This document shows positions 1 to 12,170 of a DNA stretch of 64,000 nt, piece by piece. Made by a program: the position numbers and the translations under genes. Origin of the DNA: Stratiolaelaps scimitus. Its lineage: Eukaryota > Arthropoda > Arachnida > Mesostigmata > Laelapidae. A model generated the notes under the pieces. The model did no database searches. It saw only the letters and a list, made by a program, of their open reading frames with translations, and was not told the origin of the DNA. Position 1 is the first letter of the stretch. Every line of letters begins with the position of its first letter. The stretch lies in contig JABWDB010000001.1 in assembly GCA_019614645.1 (NCBI GenBank), positions 19,137,501-19,201,500 of the forward strand, given 5' to 3'.

Positions 1-2279
1 AACGAATTCAACACGTTTTCTACTCGGACGTTCACGCCTAACTTGGACGACAACAACAACGATAACTACTACTACTGCTGATACAACTTCTTCTTGTTCT
101 GCTGCGACTGCTGCTGCTACAGCAACAATTGCAAACGACTTTCGTCACTTTGTGTGTGTGCGGTGTTCGTCAACGCTCGTTCGACTCCTCAAGGACTGTT
201 GCGATCGTCGTCCTGTTCCAACTGCGGCAGTGGGTGTTGGTTGTTGTTGTTCTTTTTTTCTTCGTCTCTCTCGTTTTCCCAGCTGCACGACAAGGCGAGA
301 ACCAGCCAATCAAACACTGCTTGGGGTTGAATGTACGAACAACTTGCTCGATATACGGTACACGCCGAGGGGGTCACGGAGACGGGAGAACGACATGTAG
401 CGTTTCCGAACACTTGGGCAGAACAATGTGACTTGCTCGCAAAATATCGATAGTCAGTCTCTGCTGGCGTACACTTCGGGGAGGGCAGATACCAAGATGA
501 TTTCACGGGTTGGTTTTAGTGCGTTCGCACACTGGAAGACGACGTTGGACAGTTCGCTCGAGTATTCTACTTGTGAACAATCGCTCGGCACGCGGGTGTC
601 TGCTCGACGAGTCGACTTACAGCAACCTCCCCGTTCAGCAGCTGGGCACGGACTGAACGATGTTCGCCATAATGCCCAAGGCTCCGCACAACCCGACTTG
701 AGTCAAAACAGGTTCCCTCGCCAGAGGGCGATTCTCTCGCCAGATTTCGCCGTGTCGTCTGCTACGCGCGAGCCCAGCGCTATCGCCTATGCAGCCCTGT
801 GTTCGCGCACACGAACGAGATGGCCAGCCACCCAGATAGCTAGGCCAGAGTAAACCGTCTCGTGTGACAGCCTCTCAATGTAGAATCGATCAGGAGCCTG
901 AAGGTATGGTGTGTAGCATAGATTTGTAGTGATCCTGCCGAGGATGATAGCGAGGCTTGGAGTTCATTAGTAAATAAGAATTCGATCCCCCTGCGTAGGT
1001 TAGGCCGTATATATCACCGTGCCGAACAACGGCGGTCCACTCGTACGTCAATCTGTTGTGGAGTTGAACCTCAGCGATGGATCAAGATGTTGGAGATGGA
1101 CGGTAGGGCAGACTGCTGATGTTCCATCGAACAGCGCGGCCAAAACTAGACCATACATGTCGCATGATGTGGAATACCGAGATAGACACGAGCATAATGA
1201 TTGGCACGTCATTATTCAGTGTTCGAGCGCGCGAGATGCTTCTGCTATTGCGCCGGCTAACTAATAACGGTCTGGCATTATTGAGACGGACGGAGTTCGG
1301 TTAGAGAGAGAAAAAAAACAACAAAGTACTTCAGTGGAGAAGCCTCAACGGAGAGCCGCGATGGGGATCTGTGTTTACAACCGGAGGCCACATACGGTGG
1401 GGCCAATATTTTCATTCGTTTGAGCCGATTGATCGCATCTCCCGTCGGAGTCAGCCTGGAAAGCTGATCAGCAGTGTCCCCTGATCATCTATGACCAATT
1501 TCAGCTTGGTCCGATGCCTATTTCCCGCAAAATTTCCACCCAAAGTTGCTTTGTTGTGACGGCCAGCGCCATTGTTTGCCGCCCGGCCTAGCAGACGATA
1601 CGAATACATTAAGCAACGGATCGCCCCGAACTGCTGAATAATGTGGTGACGTCACATCCCACGTGCTCAGATCAGCCAATCAGCGATCAGTGTATATGTA
1701 TGTTCGGACGACGGCTGTTTTGGGGTCGACGGGGAGGGACTAGCTGTCGGACCCTAGGGAAGTATGCAGCGGTTGGTCGCGTCGTGTTTTCACTCATAGT
1801 GCGCTACCGGAAGTCCCCGCAGAGCAGCCAGCCATCGTGCCTACATGCACAGGCGCACATAACCAGCCACGGCTGCTACTGCTGCTGGGGACTAGAGGCT
1901 GCCGCTGCGACGTCATCGAATGTGGTGGAGGTGGCGGCTGCGGCGGCGGCGGTGGCGGTCGTAGCAGCACCAGCAGCCGCTGTGCCTATGAAACTAAGCG
2001 GTGCTGCTGCTGCTGGTTAAATGAGCGAAGCGCGCGAAAATTCGCTTAAGAAGATAGGCACAGCGCAGATTTGGAACGACTTCTCTGCGCGAAATGTACA
2101 TGGACAGCTGTGTGCATGTGTTCTTTGAATTTGACACATAGGTTGTCTCGTGTCAATTAGCGCTCGAAATGACCTCTTTGTAGAATATGCCATTCTTGTT
2201 ATTGTTATCATTATTATTATTTCTTTCTATGCAATGATTTCTGTGCTGATAATGTAATATAATACGGTATATATCAGTT
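1..2279. other. Gene-less stretch, no recognisable feature
   Basis: No conserved protein, RNA gene or mobile element is recognisable. Open frames are short and overlap on both strands. A triplet-rich patch of CTG and GGC/GGT units lies near 1,860-2,030 and gives alanine, cysteine or glycine runs depending on frame. The segment 1-900 is moderately GC-rich and could be a transcribed or promoter-proximal region, but nothing decides this. Confidence 0.5.
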
Positions 2280-2408
2280 CTACTTTTCAGTCGAACAGGC
2301 TCATGGCGCGCACGGTGGTGACGGAAGGTAGAATTCGCGATGCTGCGTAAGTACGCAGTAGTTTCCTATACTTTTAGCAAAGAAGATCAGTGATACAAAT
2401 CTCAGTGT

Positions 2409-2414
<6 letters not shown>

Positions 2415-2482
<68 letters not shown>
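2415..2482. repeat. (AT)n microsatellite, about 68 bp
   Basis: Almost pure AT dinucleotide array, interrupted by a single C at 2,460. It is one of the longer AT arrays in the window and likely to be length-polymorphic. Confidence 0.95.
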
Positions 2483-3279
2483 GTATCTATCTGACTGAAT
2501 GATATGTTTAGTGTTGGATGGACTCATGATTGTCGTCGCTCATTTCCAATACTAGTATATTGGATTGTGGTGTTGTCGATGCCAACTAATTCGCAACCTC
2601 GCTCTCAGTTGCCTTAAGCTCTATCATAGCCCACATCGAATACCATGTTGACAAACTCCTGCACTTACCCTGTCCACTAGTGTGACGATTCTACACGTGA
2701 AGTAACGTAAAGTGAAGTGAGTTTTCGAATTGACCAACAGTCAAATACTCGAGTGTTCTATTCAGCCATTGTAGCTCTAGCTGTTGATGCTGTTGGCAGT
2801 GGTGATCGTGGTGGTGGTGGTACCACTGGCGTTGTCTATCTCGTTTGATTCTACTCTGCCCGACGGATATTGTGAGTCATCCACCATATACCTATCGCGC
2901 ACCTATCGGCCTCTCGTACAGACAGCCTGCTGCGAGCGAACGGGGGCCAGATGGATTTCTACCATCGTAACGCGTCTATCAATGCGTGTTGTTGTATGAT
3001 TATTATTATTATTACTATTCTTTAAAATGTTCTAATAATCACAGTGTTGTATCGACTGTACACAACATCTCTACTGATTATGAACTCCATACACAGGCCC
3101 CAGCTACATTCATCCGCCATCGATTTTTTTTAATCTGTATATGAGCGGCAGGATGTTTGTCCTTCACGGAGTTTCCAGCATTTTATTTGCAAGTTTTTAC
3201 CAACATATAATACCACCTGTTCCGTTTTCCTATATGCTATATATCTCTCTAGCTGACTCGAAGTTTTTTCCTTTTTGGA
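2483..3279. other. Gene-less stretch, nothing recognised
   Basis: AT-rich unique-looking DNA with a short ATT run near 3,000-3,015. No coding or RNA feature can be supported. Confidence 0.45.
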
Positions 3280-3560
3280 ACAGCTCTCGGTGGCGCAATT
3301 TCTGATATTTGGGGGGCTTCAAAGACCACTCAGGATTTGGGGGCCCGATTAGAGTAATCAGAGGGTTGTTGTTTTTTACCTGGAGTAGGGATTTCTCTAT
3401 TCACCACCTACTCCGGAGTTTTTCGGTTGGCCGACCATGCCGCCCTTATCTGACCTATCTATTTATGGTAACGCCAGGGCAATGTTAGCTATATGGCAGC
3501 AAACTACGATTTCTGGGGATCGAACCAGCGAACCTATATCTTATGCCACGACCACTATAC
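3280..3560 (-). repeat. Possible tRNA-derived SINE, minus strand
   Basis: On the minus strand, 3,526-3,515 reads as a good RNA polymerase III B-box (GGTTCGATCCCC). It is preceded by a weak A-box-like stretch near 3,555. Downstream on the minus strand is a GC-rich body of about 230 bp with an imperfect inverted repeat (CCTGGAGTAG... / ...CTACTCCGG near 3,380-3,418). I see no second copy in this window and no clear target-site duplication, so assignment rests on the B-box alone. It may instead be a tRNA pseudogene or chance. Confidence 0.3.
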
Positions 3561-4289
3561 ACAACCAAGACTACAGCAGCAGCAGCAGCAGTCGCAGCCG
3601 CAGTTGTTTACTGCGCAAGTGCGCTGTATCTCGCTACGGCTGTGGCCTCTCCTTGGGCTCTATCGACGCTTTTCTACCCAACTCAGTGTGCTGTCGTATT
3701 CCATTGCTGGCTAGTCTGCTCAATCCTCTCGGTTCCGTTCGTACGTCCGTCCGTCCGTCGAGCTGTCGCTCGGTCCGTTCGCTTATAGCTCGTTTCTGCT
3801 GCTGCTGCAACCATGGCCCTGCTACTCTCTGCTCTGCTCTCTGTGTTGTTGTTTTCATCTCTCGAATGTGCATGTCTGCCTGTGTCGATTCTGCTGCTGC
3901 TGCTGCTGCTGCTGCCGTAACCCTGTGCGGCGGCGCTCAGAGCCGCCACGCTGCCGCCGTCGCCGCCGCCGCCGTCATTTCTGCTGGCTCTCCTACACAA
4001 CCCAACCCAACCCAATCCAATGTGTGTTGTGCTGCCTACCCCATCTCATTCTGCTATTTCGCTGCTATTTGACTCTTATAGAAGCTGGGCTTTCCCGCGA
4101 TAGCACCGTCCCCGCCTCACCCTCTTCAGAGCTACTCTGGCCGTCGGCGGCGCACACAGCTCGTGCCAATGTCGGCTGCAGCAGCAGCAGCGGCGGCGGC
4201 GGCTCTGCTGTCGTTCGTTCGCCCGCCGTCCGTCGTTCGGGCTGGCTCAAAGCAATCCTCCGCTGTATATTTCCACATCGGCTCGGCCC

Positions 4290-4460
4290 GAGAGGAGCCT
4301 CGTCGGTCGGTCGGCCGGTCGGTGACGGCGGGCCGCTCGCTCGCTCGCTTACTGCCTGCCTGCCTGCCTGCCGGCTGGCTGGCTGGCTGGCTGGCTGGCT
4401 GCTTGTGCCGGCGGGTCGCTTGCTTGCTCGTTCGCTCGCTTGGTCGGTCGGCTCGCTAGA
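4290..4460. repeat. Tetranucleotide tracts (GGTC, GCTC, GCCT, GGCT)
   Basis: Successive short arrays of different 4-mers: GGTC-like near 4,300-4,322, GCTC near 4,334-4,350, GCCT at about 4,354-4,371, GGCT at 4,373-4,401, then GCTT/GCTC-like units to 4,445. The units differ from each other by single substitutions, as if one array drifted into the next. Confidence 0.8.
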
Positions 4461-4688
4461 AGCGCTGGTGGTGGCGATGGTGGTAGTAGTGCTGCTGCTG
4501 CTGCTACTGTTCCCTTGGCTGGCTCGCTGCTTGCTACGACTGCTGCTGCTGGATGCTTCGACCGACCGACAGACCAACCGACCATGCGTCCAACCAACCG
4601 CTCTGCCTGCCACCGAGCTGCCTCTGCTGCTGCCTCTGCTGCTGCTAGCGTAGTCTGTAGTAGTCGTAGTCGTCATCGTCGTCGTCGT

Positions 4689-4690
<2 letters not shown>

Positions 4691-4720
<30 letters not shown>

Positions 4721-4732
4721 AAGCAGCAGCAG
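4691..4732. repeat. (CTG)10-AA-(GCA) inverted triplet hairpin
   Basis: Ten CTG units at 4,691-4,720 are followed by AA and then GCAGCAGCAG at 4,723-4,732. The two arms are complementary and can form a perfect stem of about ten pairs with a tiny loop, beyond the self-pairing of CTG itself. It sits where the block changes from mostly CTG to mostly CAG on the plus strand. Confidence 0.9.
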
Positions 4733-6270
4733 TGGCAGTCGCTGCCGCCGTTCTTTCGCTCGTTCACTGCCTGCCCGCCGCCCGCCTGCTTGGCCGCTTG
4801 CTTCTATGCTCTATGGCAGCATCAGCAGCTCTTCTATGTTCGCTGCTGCTGCATTCGTTCTTTCTATGTTTGAGCGAGATGGCATGCTCGAAGGCTGCTG
4901 CCATGGCTGTGGCTGCCACTGGCAGCAAAGCGGCCAAAGCTCCCTCTCGTTTGGTTGGTCGGTCGGTCGGTCGACGGCGACGATGACGACGGCCTACGGA
5001 CCGCGATGACTACATACAACTACCACTACTTCTACAGCCAGCATCGCCATTCGATGTTTGGTGGTAGCGGTAGCAGCAGCAGCAGCAGCACTGGCGACTG
5101 CACTCGCGGCTGTTGATGCTACTGCTGCTGCTGCTGCTATGAGCAGCGGGCAGCACCAGTACGACGCAGGCGGCAGCACAAGCAAGCAGACAGCAGCCAG
5201 CCAGCCGACCCACCAATACTCGCTTGCTTGTATTGCTGCTGCAGCTGCTGAACCCGACGAGCAGCGAGCAGCCAGCAGCAAAGAGTAGCGCTGTGAGTTG
5301 GTGGTGGTGGTGGCTAGCAAGAGCGAACGAACCAGTCACCGCTTCGGGACCGACCGTCAAGCAAGCGAACCAACAACCAACGAAGAATGACTATAGACGA
5401 CGATCAAGGCAACTCTGACTGCCAACCAAAGTGCCGGCCAGCGAACCACTCAGCTTGCTAGCGAGTTAGTTGCCTGCGGCCCCTGCGCTGCTGCGGCTGC
5501 TGCTGCTGCTGTTGCTAGAGTTAATGCTGCTGGGGATCCTGATAGCTGTGGTGCTGACCGAATAGACACCAACCAACCAACCACATATATGTAGTAGAGA
5601 AATATAGATAGACACATTGGGAAGCATGGACACATCACAGACATAGACGCGATATAAACTTAGAGGAAAGAAGAAGAAGAAAAAGGCGGCGGCGGCGGCG
5701 AGGCGAATGCCTGTCCGCTGCTATCAGCTCCACGGAGTTCTATGGCAACAAATACGCCGCGCGAAACTGCCCGCTGACAGAATGCTGCTGGCTGTCTCTA
5801 TACAGTCGCACTCTCATGGCTCGGGTGGGGAGGCTCTTCTCTCGTGTTCGTCGTTCAACCGACTCTGATTAGTCGAGGATTGGACGAACGAATCGCGCCG
5901 AACGAAACGAAAAACCGGTGCAAACCGAAACAGACGACGACGACGATGACGAAGAACGGCAGAGAGCGGATTCAGCCACCACCGTCGTCTTCAGCACTGG
6001 TTCTCGTTGCTTAGAGCGCTGGCAGAGAGCTGCTGCTGCTGTTGTTGCTGCTGCTGCGATCCAGCCTTGTTGTTGTGTCTGTGGTCGCAAAAGCGCGTTC
6101 GGCAGAATCGCAGCAGCAGCAGCAGCGGGGGACCAAGAGTGGGCGCGCGGGCGGCCTTCGCTCAACATAACCTAGCAAATCGGTCGGTCCTTCACATAGA
6201 GACAACAGAAACGGCGATAAGACTTGAGCGAGAACTGGAGCGACTCAGCTGTTCGGAATCATTCTGTAGG

Positions 6271-8235
6271 TAGGGTCGTGCATGCTATCTTGGCTAGCCG
6301 ACTATACACTCGCTGCTGTTCGTTGAGGCTTCGCAGACGTTGGCAAATTTTTAGAAGAGCCGGCTACTGCTATTGTCCCAGTTCCAGCTCGGCTCTACAT
6401 TCCCCGACGCTATCTGAAGGGTTTGTGGAACCCCGCCAAACCTAAGACCTATCCGCAGCACGCCCGCGCAAAAACAAAACCCCGTAAAGTACAGCAACTT
6501 TCCGTTGAGTCGTCATAATATCGGTGCTTGACGTCATGCCTACGTCCGATCTCAGGCGCTCGTCGACATCGTTCCCCTCCTCATCACAACGAACGAATCT
6601 TAGAGAGAAAGAGAGATTTGCATTGTCAGCCATTAGGGAGGCGTATGCTCGCGCTGGTGGTACTGGAGAGGCGGTCTGGCTGCGGTGGTGGCAAGCTGTC
6701 AGTAATATTATTGTGGGGAAAGATGTCAGTAATCTCGGGAATTGCTATGACGATATCTACCAGCGACAACCCAATGGGGATACTGTCCAGTAAGGTAACC
6801 CGTAAATGAAGTTGCATTCTGGGAAAAGTTTCTAACGATCGAGGAGGAGGAAGTCATATCACGAAATAGTAGAAGATCACGACAACGCGTCCTTCGTCAA
6901 ACATACGAATGAAACCTCTGATTAGTCCTTACGAACGAGTGAAGTACGAAAGGCTATGTTAAATGCATTAATTAGTAGGAAACTAAACGAAATGTGGATA
7001 GTTTTAGAACAATATCGTATCATCTGCGATGAAGGGAAGAGCGGGACCATGGACTAGCCGCAGTCAAGTTCCATGCTGCGTCGACCACCGCAAACATCTA
7101 AAAGTTGTGGACTTCGATTTCTTGGCATACGAATACAACCACGAATCAACTGAAAACATTGTGTAGTATTACATACAATATGTCAAACGTCATCATCTTT
7201 GTTCGAAGTCAACCTCATGCACTTGTTGAACTCCTTCTCCTCAAACAAACAATATTCTGTTACCTCTTCACCTAGTCAACAGGCCACGCTCTACCTCAAA
7301 CAGGCACAATCAGGCTACAGCGTATCGTACATTATGTATCCCACACAGGACAGCGCTTCAGTTTGTGGTGAGATGCTTCTCTCGTATCAGCCTATGTGAT
7401 CCTGCCGATTCTCGCCAACCAACAGTTTTTTTAGCTTTTTTACACTAAAAGAGTTCCAGGAGTCGTTAAGTTTGCCAGAGCTTGAAGAAGATTGGATCGA
7501 CACCTTCCCGCCATGCGACTTGATTTCGGCAGCCTTATGAACTGAAACGCGGAAGCAACATGTCTCCCTAACTAATTCTGCCTGCCGTGTAAGTTTTACA
7601 AAGCTTCTCGTAGATATTTCATAGCACAGTCGTGTTGTCTCACTACGGCCCAATCTGAAATTGATAGGGTTGAATTGCCTTCATAACCTCTTGGGTTCGC
7701 GTTGCAAAGGGCGACGCCGCGCGAAATCGCTATTGCTGAGTAGCGTCCGTTCAATAGGCGATTAGTCCTCTCGAGTGGTTTAGTTAAATGTAAGACTAGC
7801 ATGTTGTTGCAGTGCGAACTGAACGGTAACGGTTGTCACGTAAGTGAGAATTCTGTCACTTCGAGAATAGCAGTGAGTGAGTTCTGCTCAGTCGAAGATA
7901 TAGTTGATGATGAACATCCCGAATAACTTGCCTGATACAAGGCGAACATTTCGCATGGATATTTTCGCGCCCGATATTGTCTCTACAGTAGATTCACTTC
8001 AGTCGAGGCATTTCGATACTGCCAGAAACCTGAGGTTTTTGAACTTCGAAACCTGGCTGGTAAGTCGTGCTGGAACGGTAAACTCGGAACTGACTTATCA
8101 GTATCGGAATAGTTAGGCAAATACAACTCTTCAGCGAAATAGGAGCCATGGATAGAGCGTTTCGTTGAAGATATCTGTAAAATCCGGTTGGCGGTGTCCA
8201 AGGTCACGGACCAAGCGGGCGCTACTGGTTAGTTA
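6271..8235. other. Gene-less stretch, nothing recognised
   Basis: Only short unconserved open frames on both strands. No mobile-element motif, RNA gene or repeat family member was recognised. Confidence 0.45.
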
Positions 8236-8255
8236 ATATATATATATATATATAT
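8236..8255. repeat. (AT)n microsatellite
   Basis: Ten AT units flanked by unique DNA. Confidence 0.9.
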
Positions 8256-9899
8256 GACGAAGCGCTAAACAAGCATTCTCATACTGATTTATTTACGCAG
8301 CGGGTATAGGGAATGTTTCAATCGTGCAAGCATTGCCACTGTCATTCACTGCTTCGTACGGGACGTAGATGATGAGTCCTTCAAACAGTGTGCAACACTA
8401 AATTCAATCTGGTGACAATCACGAGGTGCGCATTATCCTACGCAGCAGAAATACTGACAGACAATATGGTAGGGTTCTCGTTCTCAGGAATCATCACGCT
8501 ATAGAGTGGATCGGCCTGACAATCGCAGGGTTCCAGTCCAATCTCGTCCAATCTCCCCATCTAAATGATCTGTCATTTTTAGGAAATAGTTGTTCCTGCA
8601 GTTGCGGCGTAGTTGCGTCAACCTTCACATGTAGAATTATGACAATAGTACAATAATTGCACTTGGGATATATTTGGCAAATCTGGTATCTGAGTGAACC
8701 AAATTTGATGCTCTCCATACAAAGGGTGTTGGCGTTAAAAAATGTTAACACCAAAAAAAAACACTAGACACTTATGCAAATAACTACAGGATAAATAATG
8801 ACGAGGTGGGCGAGGTGAATTGAATACCGACCAAATCTTCACATGAACGCCGCGTGACTGTAATCGGTGTCATGTCGAACACGTTCAAAATAGATTGTCG
8901 TCCTCAACATCGTCAATGTTTAAAGTTGTCCGCTTTAACCCAAAACATACCGCGAGCATCTAAATACTTAGTTGCATTGAACCAACTTCCGTAAAATTTC
9001 GAGATAGATAATACTAAATATGGACAGACATATGCGGCTGTACCGGCGACGTTGATACGCTCTGATGGTCCTCGGTGATCGGCCTGTATTTTCATTTCTT
9101 CAATTTGATTGTCGTAGCTATCGAGTACATAGCGTGAATGGGCCTGCGCTCTGATTACAGGTAGCTGTGATGAGATTTTTATATTACCGAATAATAGTCT
9201 AGTTCAGTAGGTCTGGCAGGGTTAAGAACAACAATACTGAATATATCGGGTCCATTCTGAACAGTTAACTGCTCAATCTTGATGCCGAATGGGTGCAATG
9301 GCGACGGCACGAGCAGACAGCAACAACAAAATATATTCTATTCTACATCGATGCGACTCGACGCGAACGATACATGATGCTATTGAATGTACTCCCCCGT
9401 CTGAAATTGAGATTGACATTGTCATCTCAAAGTTGAACGGGTTTCATTTATTTTGTTATTTATTTATCTACCTATCTATGTTTAATGTAGACGGGCAGAG
9501 TTCCGCGCATCTCTCCTCACCGTTGCAAAAACAGCGTCAATTGCAACTGATCTGCCGTTGTCATGAGAGAGAGCCTTGAGAAATATTGGCAGATTATCTC
9601 CACCACCACCACCAAAAATCCATCCATATGCAACATTGAGTTGCAAATGTTTATTTGGACGGAGTCCCACTGCCACCGCCGCTCTCAAGATGGTCTAGCT
9701 ATTCGAACATTGTTATGGGGGCAAGGTAACCAAATGGCGAAAATTCACATCTCGAAATTCAATTGTCAGATAGTGCTACATTTCAACAGAGAGTTCCAAG
9801 TTCCACCACAGCAACGGCTGGTCAAAGGTTTCGTCAAGTCAACATGGCTGGTTAACAGCGCTGTCGCTGTGCTGTGCAACGCTGCTATCAGCCACCCGG
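8256..9899. other. Gene-less stretch, nothing recognised
   Basis: AT-rich DNA with no conserved coding potential. A short (CAC) run near 9,600-9,612 is the only simple repeat of note. Confidence 0.45.
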
Positions 9900-9923
9900 G
9901 CCGTCCAGCGTTTCATGTCTCAT

Positions 9924-9975
9924 GCTGCTGCTGCTGCTGCTGCTGCTGATGTTGTTGTTGTTGTTGCTGCTGCTA
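9924..9975. repeat. (CTG)n followed by (TTG)n
   Basis: About eight CTG units at 9,924-9,949 pass into GTT/TTG units to 9,975, consistent with a single triplet array in which C-to-T changes accumulated in the second half. Confidence 0.9.
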
Positions 9976-10164
9976 CAGTGGTAACAGCGGAATTTTGCCG
10001 GTATTGGCGTCGCTATGTCAACGAAGATGACGAGGAGGAAGATCAGGTCGACAAGTGTCCACAGCTGACAACCAGTACCAACGTCTAACCGACCAGATAG
10101 AGATAGATAGGGTTAAAGCGGAGAGACAACGGTGGCAAGCGGTATAATCACGGTTAGAATACAT

Positions 10165-10186
10165 CGCCTGCAGGTACCTGCAGGCG
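10165..10186. other. Perfect 22-bp palindrome
   Basis: The 22 bases at 10,165-10,186 equal their own reverse complement (left half CGCCTGCAGGT). The centre is CAGGTACCTG, which holds two opposed CAGGTA E-box-like half sites. It could be a dimeric regulatory site or a cruciform-forming sequence; function is unknown. Confidence 0.85.
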
Positions 10187-10295
10187 GTGGCACTGCACGT
10201 ATTGCAGAATGTTAGCTCATGATATCGGTGGCCGGACAGCATCGTTGCTAACCATGGAGCGTCTCTCTGTTCAGCAAAGGTATTATACAAATACT

Positions 10296-10334
10296 GGTAG
10301 GCATTGCGGTAGGCATTGCCTGCCACTTGCAGGC
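10296..10334. repeat. 12-bp tandem duplication running into a hairpin
   Basis: GGTAGGCATTGC is repeated exactly at 10,296-10,307 and 10,308-10,319. The second copy leads into a hairpin with stem TGCCTGC / GCAGGCA at about 10,316-10,334. The arms share GCCTGC/GCAGGC with the palindrome 130 bp upstream. Confidence 0.8.
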
Positions 10335-11201
10335 AGTCAACTCGCGGCGTTTACTCGCGTCCACTGGCAGCTTCGAGGCCGTCATCGTCGGCAGCGGTGG
10401 TGGCTACTCGGTACTCTGTCGTATAAGTCGCTACGTAGAACCTCCGTCGGCTGACGGCCGTCCACCCGCCGCTTGTTGTTGCTGCTGCTGCTGGCGCTGC
10501 TGCAGTTCTCGCGCTGGCTGGATCGCTCGCTTGCTCATAGCCATATCCAGAGTCGATTACCAGCATGAGTAGCGTTCCTGGGAGCACAGCAGTGGTGGCT
10601 GGCCCAGCGTTACCACTACTACTCGAGGGAACATTACTGCTGTTCGATGGATCGCTGGCTGGCTGGCAAACAGGAGAGTTCGCGGAGATCCTCCGCGTTT
10701 AGCCACTATACATGCAAACATACATAGACCACTACTGCCACCACTACCGGCAGAGTACGGCGGGCGGTGGTTGCGGCTGTGCTGGTTGACAACATGCCGT
10801 CACGTCATGGACTTGTTCGCTTATTTCCTCGCTTCCCGCTGGTGACTCCCGCGCCTTGTTGTGCTGGTCGCCACCATCTTCACCGTCGCCGGCATCACCA
10901 CTAGCGCCGTGGACTCGACGGGTCTACTCAACAACTATTGGCGCTCTCTGACGACGATGACGGTGACCGTAACGGTGACAGCGATGGAGGCGGCAAAGGC
11001 GTCGACGAGAGACCGTTGCCGCAAGAGATCGTTGGTGGAGCTGACGACGATGAAGATGGTGATTGGCTAAGAATGAGGCTGCTCAACTAGCATACCAGCA
11101 GTATAAGACTCAGCGGGTCGGATGGCTCGCCGGTGCACCACGGGAGTGAGCCCACTCACCCGCTGACGGATATACGTATATACATTATATATACACATAT
11201 A

Positions 11202-11208
<7 letters not shown>

Positions 11209-11253
<45 letters not shown>
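11209..11253. repeat. (AT)n microsatellite, 45 bp
   Basis: Pure AT array preceded by GTGTGT and by shorter imperfect AT/AC tracts from about 11,170. Confidence 0.95.
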
Positions 11254-11255
<2 letters not shown>

Positions 11256-12170
11256 CTGTAAATAGGCATACAGGCATCTACGGAGTGTGCGATGATCGCA
11301 CATTCTGTGGATGGACGCCGTGGCCAACGGCTGCTGCTGTTGTCACTGCTGCTTCTCGAGACTGCTCCCGCGCTGGCCGACTGTTCTCGACGTTTGCGTT
11401 TGCTGTTCCCGGGTCTAGCGTTTGCTCCAGTCGTCGTCGTCGTCGACCGTCGACGATGTCCTCTACCATTGCTGATACCGCTAATGACGCCAATGCTGGT
11501 ACTACCATTGCTTTTGCTGTTGCCGATGCCGCCGGCTGGTGGATTCCCTGCCAGGCTGCCTGCCTTGCTTACTTGCAGGAGTCGCGTGTCATCCGCTTAC
11601 AAATAGAAGGGAACAGCCAACGGCCGCGAATGCAATGGGCGCCAGACAGCCAGCGAGCCAGCAACGGTCAACGGAGACGACGGCGGCATGACATCGAACG
11701 ATGTCACTGTTCGGCGCTCCAATGCTAGCCCTACTACGACTATAGACGATGGCTATTTTGCTGCTGCTGCTGCTGGGGGTGGTGACGGGGCGGTGGTGGT
11801 GGTGGTCATCGCCGCCGCCGCCGCCTAGTCGGCCACTTGGACAGATGCTGGCTGGCTGGCTAGCATCAAGCCTGCAGTCAGGCAAGCCAGCGGACTTGCG
11901 GCTGTCTGTTCGGCCCGCTGGAATAACTAGGCTAGCATAGGCTCGCCGACTGGACGCGAAATGTGAAAACCTGCGCGGCGACGGCGTCAACGACGTCCAC
12001 GATGTTACAGGCAACGTAGGGGAGGAAGAGAGTGGAATCGAATGAACTATATCGCCAGGGAGGCAGTCCGTCTGCCGTACCGATAGGACTCGTAAAAAAA
12101 AAGGCAAGAACAAGGAGTGGTACTAGTGGTAGTAGTAGTAGTAGTAGCACCTACAAACAACAGAAACAAT

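Larger units (their letters stand above)
3561..6270. repeat. GC-rich triplet/tetranucleotide low-complexity block A
   Basis: About 2.7 kb dominated by CTG/CAG triplets and GGCT, GCCT, GGTC and GCTC tetranucleotides. Examples are CAG at 3,573-3,591, CTG at 3,891-3,915, GCA then GCG at 4,178-4,202, and repeated CTG/CAG runs at 4,490-5,290 and 6,030-6,130. Long open frames exist simultaneously in several frames of both strands and encode runs of A, S, L, Q, C or R, which is the signature of simple repeats rather than of a conserved gene. I therefore call no CDS. The block could include a GC-rich promoter or 5' UTR; no splice or start signal settles that. Confidence 0.8.
9900..12170. repeat. GC-rich low-complexity block B
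   Basis: GC-rich region with scattered CTG, GTT, GAC, GTG and GCC triplet runs (9,924-9,975, 10,470-10,505, 11,755-11,825, 12,128-12,150) separated by more complex sequence. Minus-strand and plus-strand frames of 60-175 codons coexist and encode low-complexity peptides, so no CDS is called. An acidic, Asp/Gly-rich frame around 10,950-11,080 could be an exon fragment, but no splice sites or homology support it. Confidence 0.65.

Noticed and set aside
1440..1465. SINE 3' end (GAGTCAGCCTGGAAA)
   Set aside because: Only about 15 bases match; the paired hairpin arm and the body upstream are absent.
4065..4676. 203-codon minus-strand and 261-codon plus-strand frames over the same bases as candidate genes
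   Set aside because: Both are runs of S, T, Q or L, A, R produced by triplet and tetranucleotide repeats. Opposite-strand frames of equal length are expected from such sequence, and no domain is present.
10861..11070. Possible acidic or Thr/Val-rich coding exon
   Set aside because: Composition is suggestive, but no splice sites, homology or adjacent exon support it.
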